From JABDMH01 sp050298535 (GTDB taxonomy: Bacteria > Bacteroidota > Bacteroidia > Chitinophagales > Saprospiraceae): DNA of 64,000 nucleotides. Position 1 is the stretch's first letter. Each line of letters starts with the position of its first letter. This document shows positions 26,654 through 35,947 of this stretch, piece after piece. The position numbers and the translations under genes were made by a program. The notes under the pieces are model-generated. The model made no database searches and had not been told where the DNA came from. It saw only the letters and a program-made list of their open reading frames with translations. The stretch is from the NCBI GenBank assembly GCA_050298535.1, contig JBNKUI010000063.1:62001-126000 (forward strand), in the 5' to 3' direction.

Positions 26654-29600
26654 CTATGTCAGAATTTTTCTGATTAAAAGAAAAGATAGGATTAGTCCTA
26701 GTCCTAAGAGTATCCAGGTCGTAATGTGCACCGGTGCTTTAAAAATAGGGTCTATATTCCCCTGCACAATGAATCCTGCCCAATAAAAGGGGTGTAAAAG
26801 AAAATCGGGTTGGTTTTCAAGAAATGCAAGTTTGGCCGTCCGCAAAGCAGCATCTTTTGAAGATCCATCCGCGAGTTCGGCATAAAAAATCTGCATTATT
26901 TCCGATGTTGCCTCATCGGGAGCCGGCCATAAACTCATCACAATACTGGGACATCCCGCGTAGGCAAATGCACGACCCAGACTTTGTACCCCCTCACCTT
27001 TGTGTACCTTGCCAAATCCCGTATTACAGGCAGATAAGACCGCCATGCTGGCTGAAAGATCCAGGTTGAAGAGTTCGTAGGCATGGAGATTCCCATCTTC
27101 AAGGCTGTCTTGTTCGGAAGAGAAAAGTAGCCGGGATTTCATGGGATTAATATCATCAATGATCGCATGTGTGGCCAGGTGAATCACATCATAACTGCCC
27201 GCTTTTTGCTTAAATTCATATTCACTGGCGTCCTGCTGCTTCAGTGATTCTCCTTCAAAAAGAGAGGACAAGATTTCCACTTCCTCAGAGGCGCCCGCCA
27301 GCTCAGCCAGACTATCTGAGGCACCTCGTCGATCGAAGGCAAAATCGTTGGTCCGGGCATCTGATGGTGAAAATGAGGGTGCAAATGCTAAAAATTTGCT
27401 ATCTGCTTTTATATCCTGAGCCCCTACTTCGATCAGAAAAGTGGCTGAGGGCATGTACGAAACCTCGTGTGACTGGATAAGATAATTATAGTCAGGATGG
27501 TCCTTGTCCATGAGAAGCTCGAATGGCAGATAACCCAAGGCTTTATCCGGAACCACGATGATTTTTTCATGTCGATAGAGTCCGGATATATTACCCAACA
27601 AGGTATTGAATAACTCCGAAGCAGTATTTTGCAATTGATTTAAATCCTCAGACCTATCGGCAATCATCATCCGTATTTGATTAATGGACTCGTCCAGGAG
27701 TCCGGAGGCGGATGAGCGGATAAATTGTATGGTATCAGAAGAAGTACAAAGTGTATATGTATTTTCTTCTCCAATAAAATACTCTACCAGTATTGCCTGA
27801 TCGTCGAGGGTGTTTTGAATAGTTTCGAAATTGACAATTCCCTGATTGTGCTTTAAGCGATAGTACTCAGGGTATTGACTTTCGAAAGAATTAATGAGAC
27901 TATCGTACTGTGTTTTAAGTGTAAAAATCGTACGCTGTATAGTGTCTAATTCCAAATTTGCCTGACGGGCGTCTGTAAGTTTCTGCTGAAAAAATCGAAG
28001 ATCTCGTTCGATTTCTTTCTCACGTTCAATAGCTTGGTGGGGGATGCCGGAGAAAGATTCAGCCCTTGACCGATACAAGGCGTTGAGAAGTTGATTTGCC
28101 TTGCTCTTTTCGAGCGTATAAAAGGCTTGCTCTAAATATTGCGGGTCCTGAGTTTTGCTAAATAATTCATAACAAGTCCACAAACAAAATTCATATACCT
28201 GATCAAAATCCTCTCGAAGTATGCCAGCAGAGATATCGGACTTATAAGTTCTTGAGACCTGATCGAGAAGCTCAATAATGGACATCAGATGATCATAGGA
28301 AATTGCCAACAGTAATGGGTCCTCTTCTTCCTGATACTGTAAGTTTAGGATTTTACTTTTGACCAGTAGGGTATGGGCTACCGTCCGGGGATCAGTTATC
28401 TCTTCTAAATCGGGGATTTCTGAGAGGTCCAAATCCTTATCGCGTGCGAATGTGTTGATACCTTTCTGCACCAAATTGACAGCCTCTTCAAACGCACCCG
28501 TACGGGCTCGTAACCAGGCAAGTTCTCCATATAGGTTTGCTACGCTGGAATGATTTTCACCAAAAGCTTCGATAGCAATAGGTAGGGAAGCTTCATGTAA
28601 TGCACTTACGAGGTCTAGCTGACCTTTTTGCTCGTAGATATTGGCAAGAATTATATTGTTTGTGGAGATGTTGGGGTGGTTGCTGCCAAAGTTTAAAGTG
28701 TTTATTCGGATGGCCTGGTTGATAGCCCACTCGGCAGAATCCACCTTTTCCAGCTCCAAGAAATTGCGTGCCATATTATGATATATTGGCCCAGCTTCTG
28801 GTGCAGTGGATCCGAGACCACCCAGAACATTGAGGCCGAGGCGACACTGATGAATACTCTGGATGTATTGTCCCTGATAGCTTAGTGCCTGAGCCACCAG
28901 ATTATATGAATTTGCCACATTAGGAGACTTATTTCCTATATTATCAAGCTCTATCTGAAGGGCTTTTTCTGCAAAGACCTGTGACTCTTCATAGTCCCCC
29001 AACTGCGAATTGATCACTGCCAGACTGGCATAATCATGTCTGAGACTAAGGTTGTTTTCATCCAGTGATTTTCGTTTGATAGCGAGTGCTTCTTCATGTA
29101 GTGAAAGAGCTGTTTTTAAATCTCCCATAAGCTCATGCAGAATCCCCAGGTTAGTATACGTCGATGCCAGGTAGGGATGGAAATCCCCCAGCGTTTTCTT
29201 ATCAATGATTAGTAGTTTATTGAAATGTGTAAGAGCCTGCGGGTATCTACCATTTTGTGCATGAATAATACCTAGTCCATTATGTATGGAGGAAAGTGAC
29301 TGATCTTCTGGATCCAGGGTTAACAGCATAATGCGCTCTGCCTCCTCATATGTTTTAATCGCCTTCTCATAATCACCTGCAAACCGATGTAGGATTGCCA
29401 TATCGGACATTACTTGTGCCGCGAGGACACTTTCGGGACCTTCATGAGCCTGGAAAATCTTGATGGCAGCCATATAGCTGACCATTGCTTCCTCGTGCTC
29501 TCCCAGTGTTCGAGCGACATCGCCTAATCTGGCAGTGCACTTTCCAATGATTATGTCGGATGATATCTGTTGAGTACGGATTTGGAGTGCCTTTTTGTAT

Positions 29601-30001
29601 GCATTCCTTGCTTCTTCAAACTGGCTATTTCTCCTCAGTAACTCCCCCTGAAAGAAGTGAAGTTCTGAAATCAAAATGTGGTCAGATCCCAGTAAGGATA
29701 TGAATTCTCGCTGATATTTCTGAATGGAGTCACCCGCAGCTTCATACTGGACACCACGTATCAGGAAGTCAACAATGGACAGCTGGGCTTTACCTAATAA
29801 CTCAGGCATCGCTACTTGCCGATAAATACTTACTGCTTCCGTGGAGAGCGCCAAAGCAGTATCGTATTGGTTTTCTTCCGCGAGCTGGTATGCCTGCTCC
29901 ACGAGTGCTGCAGCCCGGGTCGTATCTGCCTCAATCTGACTATGAAGCGGTGCGAGCAAGATCAACAATAGAAAAGAGACATGAAAGATGTAGTTCAACA
30001 T
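26654..30001 (-). CDS. TPR-repeat CHAT-domain protein (caspase-like peptidase fold), membrane-anchored
   Basis: A 1115-residue protein starting at ATG 30001, which gives a good signal peptide (MLNYIFHVSFLLLILLAPLHSQ); 27 codons upstream in frame lack one. About 13 TPR motifs of the 42-residue kinesin-light-chain type fill ~25-560 (for example LGDVARTLGEHEEAM). A linker with a coiled coil (~640-720) leads to the CHAT domain (~780-1085). Its dyad is His945 in IHLATHA and Cys992 in LSACNTG, followed by GEGVQSLGRAFAYAGCPS and SLWPAPDEAT. A C-terminal membrane span (TWILLGLGLILSFLLIRKIL) anchors it. CHAT proteases (e.g. separase-like and TPR-CHAT/Craspase) cut protein targets on signal. The divergent sigma/anti-sigma genes suggest a shared pathway. 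Confidence 0.92.
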   Translation of the reverse strand: MLNYIFHVSFLLLILLAPLHSQIEADTTRAAALVEQAYQLAEENQYDTALALSTEAVSIYRQVAMPELLGKAQLSIVDFLIRGVQYEAAGDSIQKYQREFISLLGSDHILISELHFFQGELLRRNSQFEEARNAYKKALQIRTQQISSDIIIGKCTARLGDVARTLGEHEEAMVSYMAAIKIFQAHEGPESVLAAQVMSDMAILHRFAGDYEKAIKTYEEAERIMLLTLDPEDQSLSSIHNGLGIIHAQNGRYPQALTHFNKLLIIDKKTLGDFHPYLASTYTNLGILHELMGDLKTALSLHEEALAIKRKSLDENNLSLRHDYASLAVINSQLGDYEESQVFAEKALQIELDNIGNKSPNVANSYNLVAQALSYQGQYIQSIHQCRLGLNVLGGLGSTAPEAGPIYHNMARNFLELEKVDSAEWAINQAIRINTLNFGSNHPNISTNNIILANIYEQKGQLDLVSALHEASLPIAIEAFGENHSSVANLYGELAWLRARTGAFEEAVNLVQKGINTFARDKDLDLSEIPDLEEITDPRTVAHTLLVKSKILNLQYQEEEDPLLLAISYDHLMSIIELLDQVSRTYKSDISAGILREDFDQVYEFCLWTCYELFSKTQDPQYLEQAFYTLEKSKANQLLNALYRSRAESFSGIPHQAIEREKEIERDLRFFQQKLTDARQANLELDTIQRTIFTLKTQYDSLINSFESQYPEYYRLKHNQGIVNFETIQNTLDDQAILVEYFIGEENTYTLCTSSDTIQFIRSSASGLLDESINQIRMMIADRSEDLNQLQNTASELFNTLLGNISGLYRHEKIIVVPDKALGYLPFELLMDKDHPDYNYLIQSHEVSYMPSATFLIEVGAQDIKADSKFLAFAPSFSPSDARTNDFAFDRRGASDSLAELAGASEEVEILSSLFEGESLKQQDASEYEFKQKAGSYDVIHLATHAIIDDINPMKSRLLFSSEQDSLEDGNLHAYELFNLDLSASMAVLSACNTGFGKVHKGEGVQSLGRAFAYAGCPSIVMSLWPAPDEATSEIMQIFYAELADGSSKDAALRTAKLAFLENQPDFLLHPFYWAGFIVQGNIDPIFKAPVHITTWILLGLGLILSFLLIRKILT

Positions 30002-30161
30002 CAAATACGGATTGATACCGGTAAGATAAAGCATTATTCGCTGAAACCTAAAGGGTAACCTTTCAGACCCAAATGCAATCAATCAAAGAATAGCGGGATG
30101 AGTGAGATGGTCCAGAGGATACGAAAGAGTGAATTCGTCATTGATTTGTACTTTGGAGTTA

Positions 30162-30737
30162 ATGAAGAAAGTAACTCAGTATACTCATGATGAATTAACA
30201 CAAGGGATCAGAGAGAGTGATAGCAATACCCTGGCTTTTGTATACAGTAGCTGGTTTCCTATGATCAGAGATTACATTGGGAAGAATGCAGGTACAGAAG
30301 AAGATGCCCGCGACATATTTCAAGAAGGTATGCTCGTGCTTTATGATAAAGTGCAGGTCAGTGACATGGAGTGGAAAAGCAGCTTGAAGACTTTTCTCTT
30401 TGCAGTCTGTAGAAATAAGTGGCTTATGGTATTACGAAGAAAAAAAATACAGAATACAGTGGTCGATTTAGAAGGCATTTCTGAAATGGAAAGTGAAGTG
30501 GTGGAGGATATTGAAAACTCAGAGCGTTACAAGTTGATGCGAAAAGGATTTGGGCATCTGGGTGTAGAATGTCAGCAAGTTTTGAATCTGTTTTTTGATG
30601 GTCACAGTATGAGGGAAATAGCGGAAAAGCTCTCGTTTACACCCGCATATGCCAAGAAGAAGAAATTCATTTGTCAAAAGAAATTGATCGATTTGGTCTC
30701 AGCCGATCCTTCGTTTCAAGAACTATACGAAAAATGA
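30162..30737 (+). CDS. ECF-like sigma-70 family RNA polymerase sigma factor
   Basis: A 191-residue protein. The ATG at 30162 (MKKVTQYTHDELTQGI) is preferred over upstream GTG/TTG codons, whose translation is not family-like. Region 2 spans ~20-85 (FVYSSWFPMIRDYIGKN, then ARDIFQEGMLVLYDKV and SLKTFLFAVCRNKWL), and region 4 spans ~130-180 with an HTH (CQQVLNLFFDGHSMREIAEKLSFTPAYAKKK). It overlaps the next gene by 4 bases (ATGA), the usual coupling of a sigma factor with its regulator. The CHAT gene is divergently transcribed from the same ~160-base intergenic region. Confidence 0.92.
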   Translation: MKKVTQYTHDELTQGIRESDSNTLAFVYSSWFPMIRDYIGKNAGTEEDARDIFQEGMLVLYDKVQVSDMEWKSSLKTFLFAVCRNKWLMVLRRKKIQNTVVDLEGISEMESEVVEDIENSERYKLMRKGFGHLGVECQQVLNLFFDGHSMREIAEKLSFTPAYAKKKKFICQKKLIDLVSADPSFQELYEK

Positions 30738-31441
30738 TTACCGAAAAAGATATAGCAATAATTGAGGCCTATTTAGGCGGTGAGTTACCAAAGAGTGAGG
30801 TGGTGGCCGTAGAAGAAAGAATGGAGTCTGACCGGGCTTTCGCATCCAAAGTCGAAATAGTGCGGGATATGTCCATAGCACTTAAGGGTGACGCAAACAA
30901 ATTTAATGAGACACTGGCATCGGTGATGATCTTGGAGGAGAAGAAAGTCAAGAAAATAGTGCCGTTCCAAAAGTTGCTGATGGTGGCTGCTGCCGTTGCT
31001 GGATTGATGGTAGTGTTTTTCTTATTAAATACTTCGGACTCGAAAAATCTTTATAGCGCCTATTTCGAAATACCACCTGAAAATATTATCACCAGGAATA
31101 ATGAATCCGGCACTACTCTGGACCAGGCAATCAGCGCCTATAAAAGGTCAGAATATGAAGAGGCATTATCCCTGTTTGACCGTATTGAACCCAAGTCAAC
31201 AGAGGTTACTTTTTACACGGCTATTTGCTACATGGCTGAAGGAAATCAAACCAGGTCCGCGCAAATACTTGAGAATCTTCAGGGCACTGCCGGAAGTCTC
31301 AACAGTGCCGTCGATTGGTATTTAGGCCTCAGTCATTTCCAGCTAGGACATGAGGATGAAGCCAGAAAGGTACTAACCAAGCTTGCAGAAACGGACGGTT
31401 ACTATGCACGACGAGCTCAAGATTTTCTGGCCGAGTGGTAA
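30734..31441 (+). CDS. Anti-sigma-like membrane protein with TPR tail
   Basis: A 235-residue protein starting at the ATG that overlaps the sigma factor stop. The cytosolic N-terminus (~1-75) contains EAYLGGELPKSEVVAVEERM, like the helical anti-sigma domains of Bacteroidota that lack zinc ligands. One membrane span follows (~77-99, LLMVAAAVAGLMVVFFLL). The periplasmic part has at least two TPR units (AISAYKRSEYEEALSLFDRI and YLGLSHFQLGHEDEARKVL). By position and topology it should bind the sigma factor at the membrane and respond to a periplasmic partner through its TPRs, possibly the TPR-CHAT protein. This is inference; no interaction is known from sequence. Confidence 0.82.
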   Translation: MITEKDIAIIEAYLGGELPKSEVVAVEERMESDRAFASKVEIVRDMSIALKGDANKFNETLASVMILEEKKVKKIVPFQKLLMVAAAVAGLMVVFFLLNTSDSKNLYSAYFEIPPENIITRNNESGTTLDQAISAYKRSEYEEALSLFDRIEPKSTEVTFYTAICYMAEGNQTRSAQILENLQGTAGSLNSAVDWYLGLSHFQLGHEDEARKVLTKLAETDGYYARRAQDFLAEW

Positions 31442-31452
31442 GTGCTTTTTGC

Positions 31453-33024
31453 TTAGTCTCCTGATTCCGGCACCTGATATTTTTCTCGTAGGTCGGCCAA
31501 TTTAGAATGTAGCTCGACCTGTATTTTTTCCATCTGCGGAGTACCATAAAGGTTGTGAAGCTCCTGAGGATCTTCTTCCAGATCAAAAAGCTCCCAGTGA
31601 TCGATGTCATTGTAAAAATGCGCTAACTTGTATCGGTCGGTTCGGATTCCATAATGTTGCTTGACCATATGCCAACCGTGCGGGTATTCATAGTAATGAT
31701 AGTATACCGCGTCTCGCCATGTCGAATCCTGACCGGTTGCCATGATTTCTTTCATGCTTTCTCCCTGCATTTCATCGGGCTTACTCACCCCGGCGTAGTC
31801 CAGAAATGTGGGAGCAAAATCAAGGTTTTGGACTAATGCATCTGATACCTGGCCTGCTTTGATACCGGTAGGATAGCGCACCATCAGCGGCATCCCCAGA
31901 CTCTCTTCATAAATAAATCGCTTATCATACCATCCGTGTTCACCCAAATAGAAACCCTGGTCTGAAGTATATACTACTATCGTATTTTCAGCCAGGCCAT
32001 TTTCCTCCAGGTAGTCCAAAACCCGTCCGATGTTGTCATCAACAGACTTTACACATCGTAGATAGTCCTTCATATATCGCTGATACTTCCATCGTACAAG
32101 TTCTTCACCGGTCCGTGGATTTGCTTTGAAGTCTGCATTGATAGGATCGTAATGAGCATCCCACTTCTCCTTTTGAGCAGGGGTAAGTCGATTATAGATT
32201 CGCTCCCAATTTCCTTCCCTGTCCACAACCGTGCCTAGACCTGCACCTCCGGAATTGTTATCGCTACCAGGGTACGAGTCTTTATGCAATTTCATATCAG
32301 TGGAGAGGTACATATCGGCGATGCGCATATCCGCCTCTCGGGCAGCAGGCCGACCCTCATAGTCATCGAAGAGTGTCTCGGGTTCAGGGAGGTCCTCATT
32401 AAATAGATCCAGGTCATCTACATCGGGCATCCAGTTGCGATGTGGTGCCTTGTGGTGGTAGAGCAGACAAAATGGCTTAGTAGTATCCCTGCCTTCCAGA
32501 TATTCTAAAGCAAGATCAGTAATTACTGTCGTCGTATATCCTTCAATGATTGAAGTATCTGTATCTGTGGCAAACCGTGGTTGATAATATTCTCCCTGAC
32601 CCAGCAGTACTTGCCAATAGTCGAAACCTGTTGGTTTTGTTTTTAAATGCCACTTGCCGATTAATCCGGTTTGGTATCCGGCCTCCTGTAGAAGCTTGGG
32701 AAATGTCAGCTGACTCCCGTCAAATTCATCCCGGTTGTCCCGCAGGCCGTTTAAATGACTGAATTTTCCAGTCAGTAAAGTGGCCCGACTGGGAGCGCAT
32801 ATCGAGTTAGTCACAAAACTATTAGTAAACAACATGCCCTCACTGGCAATACGGTCGATATTAGGAGTATTGATCAGATTACTTCCATAAGCACTGATTG
32901 CTTGTTTCGCATGATCATCCGTCATGATGAAGAGGATATTGGGCGCTTTGTCCTCGGTAGATTCGGTAGGCGTGGTTTGACAGGCCACAAGAGTCAGAAA
33001 AACCAGGAGGCAGATATATTTCAT
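31453..33024 (-). CDS. Lipoprotein sulfatase, formylglycine-dependent (CAPSR motif)
   Basis: A 523-residue protein from ATG 33024 with a lipoprotein signal (LLVFLTLVAC, lipid Cys15). Cys76 in CAPSRATLLTG is the residue converted to formylglycine. Asp36/Asp37 in IMTDDHAKQ and the later TSDQGFYLGEHG are calcium-binding positions of the alkaline-phosphatase-fold sulfatases. The long insertion with WKYQRYMKDYLRCVKSVDDNIG resembles the S1 sub-branch that acts on N-acetylglucosamine-6-sulfate-type or marine glycans, but the specific substrate is not established. The gene ends 11 bases from the stop of the convergent anti-sigma gene. Maturation would need a sulfatase-maturing enzyme, not seen in this window. 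Confidence 0.92.
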   Translation of the reverse strand: MKYICLLVFLTLVACQTTPTESTEDKAPNILFIMTDDHAKQAISAYGSNLINTPNIDRIASEGMLFTNSFVTNSICAPSRATLLTGKFSHLNGLRDNRDEFDGSQLTFPKLLQEAGYQTGLIGKWHLKTKPTGFDYWQVLLGQGEYYQPRFATDTDTSIIEGYTTTVITDLALEYLEGRDTTKPFCLLYHHKAPHRNWMPDVDDLDLFNEDLPEPETLFDDYEGRPAAREADMRIADMYLSTDMKLHKDSYPGSDNNSGGAGLGTVVDREGNWERIYNRLTPAQKEKWDAHYDPINADFKANPRTGEELVRWKYQRYMKDYLRCVKSVDDNIGRVLDYLEENGLAENTIVVYTSDQGFYLGEHGWYDKRFIYEESLGMPLMVRYPTGIKAGQVSDALVQNLDFAPTFLDYAGVSKPDEMQGESMKEIMATGQDSTWRDAVYYHYYEYPHGWHMVKQHYGIRTDRYKLAHFYNDIDHWELFDLEEDPQELHNLYGTPQMEKIQVELHSKLADLREKYQVPESGD

Positions 33025-33297
33025 ATGGTCATTGTTTAGAATCAATATACCAAACCCACTGAGAATGTTAAAATATTAGTACAACTGTCAAGACTTATAC
33101 GGTTAGAAGTGAGCCGGTAAGCAAGTCATTCGCGCAGCGCTGCAGTCAAGAAGCCTAGATCAATTGCAATTACTTGTGAGACGAGTATCGTTCGGTTTTA
33201 AACTCAATCCTTATGCCATGCTGATAAAATAATTGCATTGAAGACAGTTTCGTTCGATATCGTTCTTTATCATTCTGATAAATGCTATTTTAACAGT

Positions 33298-35940
33298 ATG
33301 GTGAGATGTACAGCTTTTTCATATCTAGTGCTAAGTGCTTTCGTTATTTTTTTTATTTCCTGTACAGAGTCTGAAGTAGTATCAGAAGAGGGAGATGAAA
33401 TTGACATTCACGTTCCGGAGGGATTCGAATTAGAGGAACTTTTTCACCCCAGTGAATACGAAATGGGTAATTGGGTGGCTCTTGCCGAGGCTCCCGGCAA
33501 TCGAATCTATGCCTCTGCTCAGTTTGGAGGTATGTACTATTTTGAGAAGCCGGCAATAGGCGAGACGTTGGACTCTACTGACATACACCGCGTGGCACTG
33601 GATATTGGCCATGCCCATGGAATGCTCTGGTATGAGGATGCCTTATATGTGGCTGTCAATCGACACTGGCAGGATACCATCGAAACGGGGAGTGGTGTTT
33701 ATCGCCTTTCTGACCAGGATGGTGATGGAGACCTTGATACCAAGGAAATGCTTATGAAGCTGGAAGGATCAGGAGAGCACGGTCCACACAGTTTTAAAAT
33801 AGATCCCCAGGGTACCTTATATTTTATCGCAGGCAACAGCACTTTGATTCCAGAAGATGTGGTTGAGAATTCGTTGGTCCCCAACCACTGGGCTGATGAC
33901 AATCTCCTCATGCCCTATCCCGATGCGAGAGGACACGCAACAGAAATTGATCCTCCGGGCGGTTGGGTAGCGAAGATGACGGAGGATGGAAATTGGCAGC
34001 TTTACTCTACAGGATATCGCAATCCATTTGATCTTGCCTTTAATCGTGAGGGCGAGTTATTTGTATTTGACTCAGATATGGAATGGGACTTTGGGATGCC
34101 CTGGTACCGGCCTATTCGGATTTGTCATGCCACATCAGGAAGTGAGTTTGGATGGAGGCGAGGAACCGGCAAATGGCCCAAGTACTATCCGGATGCCCTG
34201 CCACCGGTTGTTGAACTGGGACAGGGATCTCCCACCGGCTTGTTATTTGGTGATGCACTTAAATTTCCACAGAAATATCAAAATGGTCTCTTTGCTGCCG
34301 ATTGGAGTTTTGGTACGATGTATTTTGTAGACCTTGAAGAGGATGGTAGCACATACAAAGGATCTTTGGAGCAATTTTTATATGGTGTACCTCTTCCCAT
34401 TGCAGATATAATAGCCGGTAGTGAAGGACACATGTACTTTACCATAGGCGGGCGACGACTTGATTCGAGAGTATACCGACTGCGATATGTGGGAAGTGAA
34501 AATACTGATCCCGCACCTTTGGTAGGAAATGCTGAGTCTGATTCTTTGCGAACTTTGCGTCATACATTGGAGCGACTGCATACCGGGCCACAACCCGGCG
34601 CTGTCACTGCCAGTTGGCCCTACCTTGATCATCCCGATCGATTTGTACGCTTTGCCGCTCGTGTTGCATTGGAGACTCAACCTGTCGATAGATGGCAATC
34701 TCAGTATTTCATAGAAAAGAAGACATCAAAACTTATTCCACTGACGCTTGCTCTGGCAAGATCTGCAGATCCTGATCCTGTCCTTTTAAGTAGAATTATT
34801 TCGAAGACTAAAGAGATAGATTTCGACGATCTGGACCGTGCTGACAAGTTGGATTTTATCCGGGCCATTGAAGTATTACTTTGCAGAATGGGCATGCCCA
34901 ACGACGCCGATCGAAAAGTCATTATAGATCTTCTCATGCCGTATTTCCCAACCGACGATAAGGCAATGAATCGCGAAATCGGTGAAATCCTTGTGTATCT
35001 GAAAGTACCAGAGGCAACGGGTGTGGCCATTGATTTACTGGTGCAAGCTACTGAAGAGAAAGAAGGATTGGATGTCGTAATGATATCGGAAGACATAAGT
35101 AGCCGTCATGAAGAATACGGTGGTGATGTCCAGGCAGTACGAAGCAATATGCCGCCAGCACGTGCGATAAGTTATGCACAGCTACTTAGCCATGTGGAAG
35201 CCGGCTGGACCCCTGAGTATTATGAGACGTATTTTCAATGGTATTATGATGTGATGAGTGCAAAGGGAGGAAGAAGTTTTAAGGCATTTATGGAAAATAT
35301 TCGTCTAGCAACATTGGATAAGGTGCCAGAAAATGATCGCCAGAAATACGATGAACTATCCGGTGTGTTTTCACCTCTGGAAGAAATGGCAAATTTACCG
35401 CAGCCTGAAGGACCGGGATCTCAGTATAATATGTATGATATCAATCGGATACTTAGAGGCATTCGAACGTATGAAGGGGATATCGAACGGGGTGAACGCA
35501 TGTTTGCTGCTGCATTGTGTGGCAGCTGTCATCGTATGAAAGGAGAGGGTGGAAATAGTGGTCCAGATCTGACGCAACTTTATACGCGATTTGACCGGGG
35601 TGAAATTGTCAATGCAGTGCTAAGTCCCAATGATGAAATCTCGGACCAGTACGCCTTTACATTATTTACCTTGAAAGATGGGACCAAGAGAGCGGGAAAA
35701 ATCTTCACGGAAGACGATGATAAAGTGGTTATTCTTCCTAATCCTTACAGTAGCTTGGTAAAAGAAGAGATAAACGTAAGTGATATCAGTGAGCGTGGTT
35801 TGTCTCCGGTTTCACCCATGCCTCCCGGGCTCCTAAATCGGTTGAATGATGAGGAGATCTTAGACTTGTTTGCCTATCTGTTGTCAGGAGCGAATCCTGA
35901 GCATGTAGTATATGGAGGAGAAGAGGGTGAATTAGACTAG
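33298..35940 (+). CDS. Lipoprotein with glucose-dehydrogenase-like beta-propeller, HEAT-like region and cytochrome c domain
   Basis: An 880-residue protein. ATG 33298 starts a lipoprotein signal (LSAFVIFFISC); the in-frame TTG at 33238 would add a non-signal extension. The N-terminal half (~45-400) is a PQQ-glucose-dehydrogenase-like propeller (for example GYRNPFDLAFNREGELFVFD and SPTGLLFGDALKFP). A helical region (~410-640) follows. A single C-type haem site, CGSCH (Cys741-His745), lies near the end, with the downstream NAVLSPNDEISDQYAFT segment typical of the Planctomycete-type domain architecture. Such proteins are thought to oxidise sugars or alcohols and pass electrons to a c-type haem. 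It diverges from the sulfatase gene. No second haem motif is present. Confidence 0.85.
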   Translation: MVRCTAFSYLVLSAFVIFFISCTESEVVSEEGDEIDIHVPEGFELEELFHPSEYEMGNWVALAEAPGNRIYASAQFGGMYYFEKPAIGETLDSTDIHRVALDIGHAHGMLWYEDALYVAVNRHWQDTIETGSGVYRLSDQDGDGDLDTKEMLMKLEGSGEHGPHSFKIDPQGTLYFIAGNSTLIPEDVVENSLVPNHWADDNLLMPYPDARGHATEIDPPGGWVAKMTEDGNWQLYSTGYRNPFDLAFNREGELFVFDSDMEWDFGMPWYRPIRICHATSGSEFGWRRGTGKWPKYYPDALPPVVELGQGSPTGLLFGDALKFPQKYQNGLFAADWSFGTMYFVDLEEDGSTYKGSLEQFLYGVPLPIADIIAGSEGHMYFTIGGRRLDSRVYRLRYVGSENTDPAPLVGNAESDSLRTLRHTLERLHTGPQPGAVTASWPYLDHPDRFVRFAARVALETQPVDRWQSQYFIEKKTSKLIPLTLALARSADPDPVLLSRIISKTKEIDFDDLDRADKLDFIRAIEVLLCRMGMPNDADRKVIIDLLMPYFPTDDKAMNREIGEILVYLKVPEATGVAIDLLVQATEEKEGLDVVMISEDISSRHEEYGGDVQAVRSNMPPARAISYAQLLSHVEAGWTPEYYETYFQWYYDVMSAKGGRSFKAFMENIRLATLDKVPENDRQKYDELSGVFSPLEEMANLPQPEGPGSQYNMYDINRILRGIRTYEGDIERGERMFAAALCGSCHRMKGEGGNSGPDLTQLYTRFDRGEIVNAVLSPNDEISDQYAFTLFTLKDGTKRAGKIFTEDDDKVVILPNPYSSLVKEEINVSDISERGLSPVSPMPPGLLNRLNDEEILDLFAYLLSGANPEHVVYGGEEGELD

Positions 35941-35947
35941 TAATCAA

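Noticed and set aside
30002..30082. N-terminal extension of the CHAT protein
   Set aside because: The 27 extra codons lack signal features, while ATG 30001 begins a good signal peptide.
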